NCBI GenBank assembly: GCA_034687125.1
Contig: JAQGBZ010000117.1
Location: forward strand, 62,001 to 126,000
DNA length: 64,000 nucleotides
Source: Neelides folsomi
Lineage: Eukaryota; Arthropoda; Collembola; Neelipleona; Neelidae
Direction of reading: 5' to 3'
Part shown: piece by piece, positions 61,595 through 64,000 of the stretch
Numbering within the stretch: position 1 is the stretch's first letter
Layout of the letters: each line of letters starts with the position of its first letter
Program-made: the position numbers and the translations under genes
Notes under the pieces: generated by a model
The model's database searches: none
What the model saw: only the letters and a program-made list of their open reading frames with translations
What the model was told of the DNA's origin: nothing

Positions 61595-64000
61595 AACCTT
61601 CCACTAAATAGCCATTCGTCAAGACACTTAATCAATGCTGTTAAATGCCATTTCGCCATGCCATCATTCATTAGATACTTTTCGAATCTATACAAAATCC
61701 AGTAATTAGGTGGAATTTTAAAAAATTAAGATAAGAATCAAATTTTAAAAAATGGGTAAATTCAATGCCGAACAAATTAAAATGGGATTTCTTTATCCAA
61801 CAACAAGAATTGAAAAGCTGCCATATTCTGTCAAAAAAATAATTGAATTTTTAATCAAAAAAGCTTCTCAAACATCAACGAAAAAAACGTATTCTTAATG
61901 CAATTGAGATGACAGCGTCTTGGTATACTTCATTTATTTTCTACTTTTGTTTCTTATCCATTTAAATCTTATTCTGTGTTTGGTCTAGTCATTGAGAATT
62001 TTCTCTGGGATTGTTGAAACATTAAATCAGTTAATTAATTTATAAGAACCTTATCTGTATATATTCAACTATATCCGACTACTTACATATTAATATTGTT
62101 AATATTTGGTGTGTTTTTACACTCGATCATATATGAAATAATTGTATTTAATACTATTATTATGAATGTGCGTATAATGCTACTCTTTGAATTTTCTAAT
62201 TTAAAATACCCTAAAAATTTAAATTTAAATCACACAATTCAAAATTGAATTATTCGGAATTGTGACAAAACTATTAAAAAAAAGTATGAAAATCCTCATA
62301 ATTTTGGAAATTCATAAGCAATTGCCACGCTTTGAAAGAATTAAATTAAATCTAGAGACAAATTGTAAATAAAAGATAACCTTACACAAAAGTCATCAAA
62401 CGTGAAACTACGCATTATTTGTTATACCCTATAAATGTATAATAAATACTGCAGTAATTCGCAATCACTTCCATTGATGATAAAGCGTTAAAGATAATTG
62501 ATAAGGATTATACCTACGTGCGTATACTTAAATATAATAACTATGTATTAAATAATTAAATATATTAGATATATAAAATTATTCGTACTTATTAAAATTA
62601 ATAATTTAGCGACCATACAAAAAGTGATGAGACACAACGCATATTTGAAGCACAATTCGTGGAACGGTTGTTGATGTCACTTCTTTAATAACCCTAATCC
62701 TAATCCATTTACCTTTTTAATGAACGAGTAATTGTGAATTAAAGAATTTGACCTTTACACTATTTATCCTATTACCAAATAGAAAATTTCAATTATGTAA
62801 TTTATATTTTATCTATAATTTTAGTCAACACAAAACCTTTATTATTGTTATTTGCATCTTTAGAGGATTTAGCTGTAGGATTAATTACTTCCCTAGTTGA
62901 CTAATTAGGCAAGTAGCGGAACAACGACGTGGGGAACTAGACCTTTACGAGACAAATAGACGACCGACGGCGTGTTATCTTTTAGGGATCAAAATTTTCA
63001 TTCTTTATAATCATAAAATATAAAATAATCACAATAAATATCATTTGATCCAAACTACCACTTACATAGCAAGTGTAAAAACATATTAAACCCATGTACC
63101 TTAATTAATTGTGAACTAAATTTAATTTCAACAACGTATTTGTTAAAATAATGTTTAAATGTCGTTATGTCTTTTAATGATGTTAATGATACAATTTGTC
63201 GAATACTTGTTTTTCTAAATATAAAAAATTTATTAAAATATTCCATAATAAAAGACGTCGCTACTTGCCTTTCCAAGCGAAATTATCCCAATGCGTTTTT
63301 CATTATCACATAATGGTTATAAATTAATGATGGGGAAATCTTTAAAACTTGAAATTGTTCAAACTTTTATTGCATCAACACAATTTTACAATGCTTACTT
63401 CACTTTTATCTAAAAGAGTGCAATTTATTTAATTAGTTAATTTCATATTACAATGCATTATATTTATTTATAGAAATTGAAATTATAATCTTTGAAAAGG
63501 AACCAAATTGAGTTGAATTTTTCGCTAAATAATATTAAATTTTTTATGAATACAACTATTTGAAATATAATATACCTAGATAATCATTTAATCATTGTAC
63601 ATGTTGTACACAAGTATTTATGGATAGGAAGTAAAATGGTAAACTTTTTTTCTCAATAATTTAAATATTGACGTTACACATAGGAGACTTCTTGTTGCAA
63701 TTTATATATCAAGAGGGACTTTTTTTATTTAAAAAAATCAGACTATTTATTGTTGAAATGAAGGAGAATTTGACATTGTATGTCAACAGCCAACACATTA
63801 AGCTAATATCACTAAAAGTTTCCTCCGTATAAATAAATCTTTTCAGAGGATTCACTTTTGTTCAACAATGAATTTACGCCTTTGCATAATTTCTAATTTA
63901 ATGTAATCTTCTATTGTAAGAAGCTTCATATACAGCTCCAATTCATGCTGCATTATTAACACTTTACAACATTCGAATTTTTACACTAAAACTTTGTAAA
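61595..64000. other. intergenic, AT-rich
   Basis: This tail of the window follows the Ly6 stop. Open frames are short and of A/T-driven composition (for example on the minus strand at 63,055-63,276). No RNA gene, repeat or splice-paired exon was seen. Upstream exons of the candidate antisense gene would be expected here if that gene is real, but none was identified. Confidence 0.45.

Noticed and set aside
1-64000. tRNA genes, rRNA, CRISPR arrays, and retrovirus-like or Polinton-like elements
   Set aside because: Looked for by eye on both strands; no cloverleaf with a B-box, no array and no element-typical protein signature was found.

Overview
This is a window of an AT-rich animal nuclear genome: spliced genes with GT-AG introns, long gene-poor tracts, and local GC rises only over exons and probable promoters. 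The gene content suggests an arthropod. It includes a quiver-type Ly6 protein, a BTB-zinc-finger regulator of the tramtrack/lola/Broad style, a GT92 glycosyltransferase and a fibrinogen-related protein. A crustacean would fit, but nothing in the sequence fixes the species. No rRNA, tRNA, CRISPR, retrovirus-like element or intact transposase gene was recognised.

Layout. 1-22 kb: gene-poor DNA with at most isolated candidate exons. 22.05-29.53 kb (+): six exons of a coiled-coil protein ending in a fibrinogen C-terminal domain; its 5' end was not found. 30.8-35.7 kb: a compact housekeeping island with eIF3f (-), the KEOPS subunit Pcc1/LAGE3 (+), PIG-P (+), NDUFA11 (-) and an unidentified multi-pass membrane protein (-, 5' end missing). 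eIF3f and Pcc1 diverge from about 300 bp. The Pcc1 stop lies six bases before the PIG-P start, in the same frame, so these two look dicistronic. 36-40.9 kb: intergenic DNA with a foldback element, the probable 5' non-coding exon of the next gene, and a diverged tandem duplication. 40.9-43.3 kb (+): a GT92 glycosyltransferase. 43.3-47.8 kb: very AT-rich DNA with a short inverted-repeat element, a broken coding fragment, a hairpin and a U6 snRNA pseudogene. 47.9-49.0 kb (+): a small SET-domain protein. 50.7-53.3 kb (-): a BTB domain plus two C2H2 fingers. 53.9-58.7 kb: a GC-richer block of unassigned open frames. 58.8-61.6 kb (+): a GPI-anchored Ly6/three-finger protein, apparently interleaved with exons of an unidentified antisense gene. 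61.6-64 kb: no gene seen.

The genes do not form a pathway. Their neighbours are informative for gene organisation: a shared divergent promoter, a six-base dicistron, tail-to-tail genes 171 bp apart, and possible antisense interleaving. Exon limits were set by hand from GT-AG sites and reading-phase agreement. The recognised genes were assigned by recall of family motifs, not by database search.
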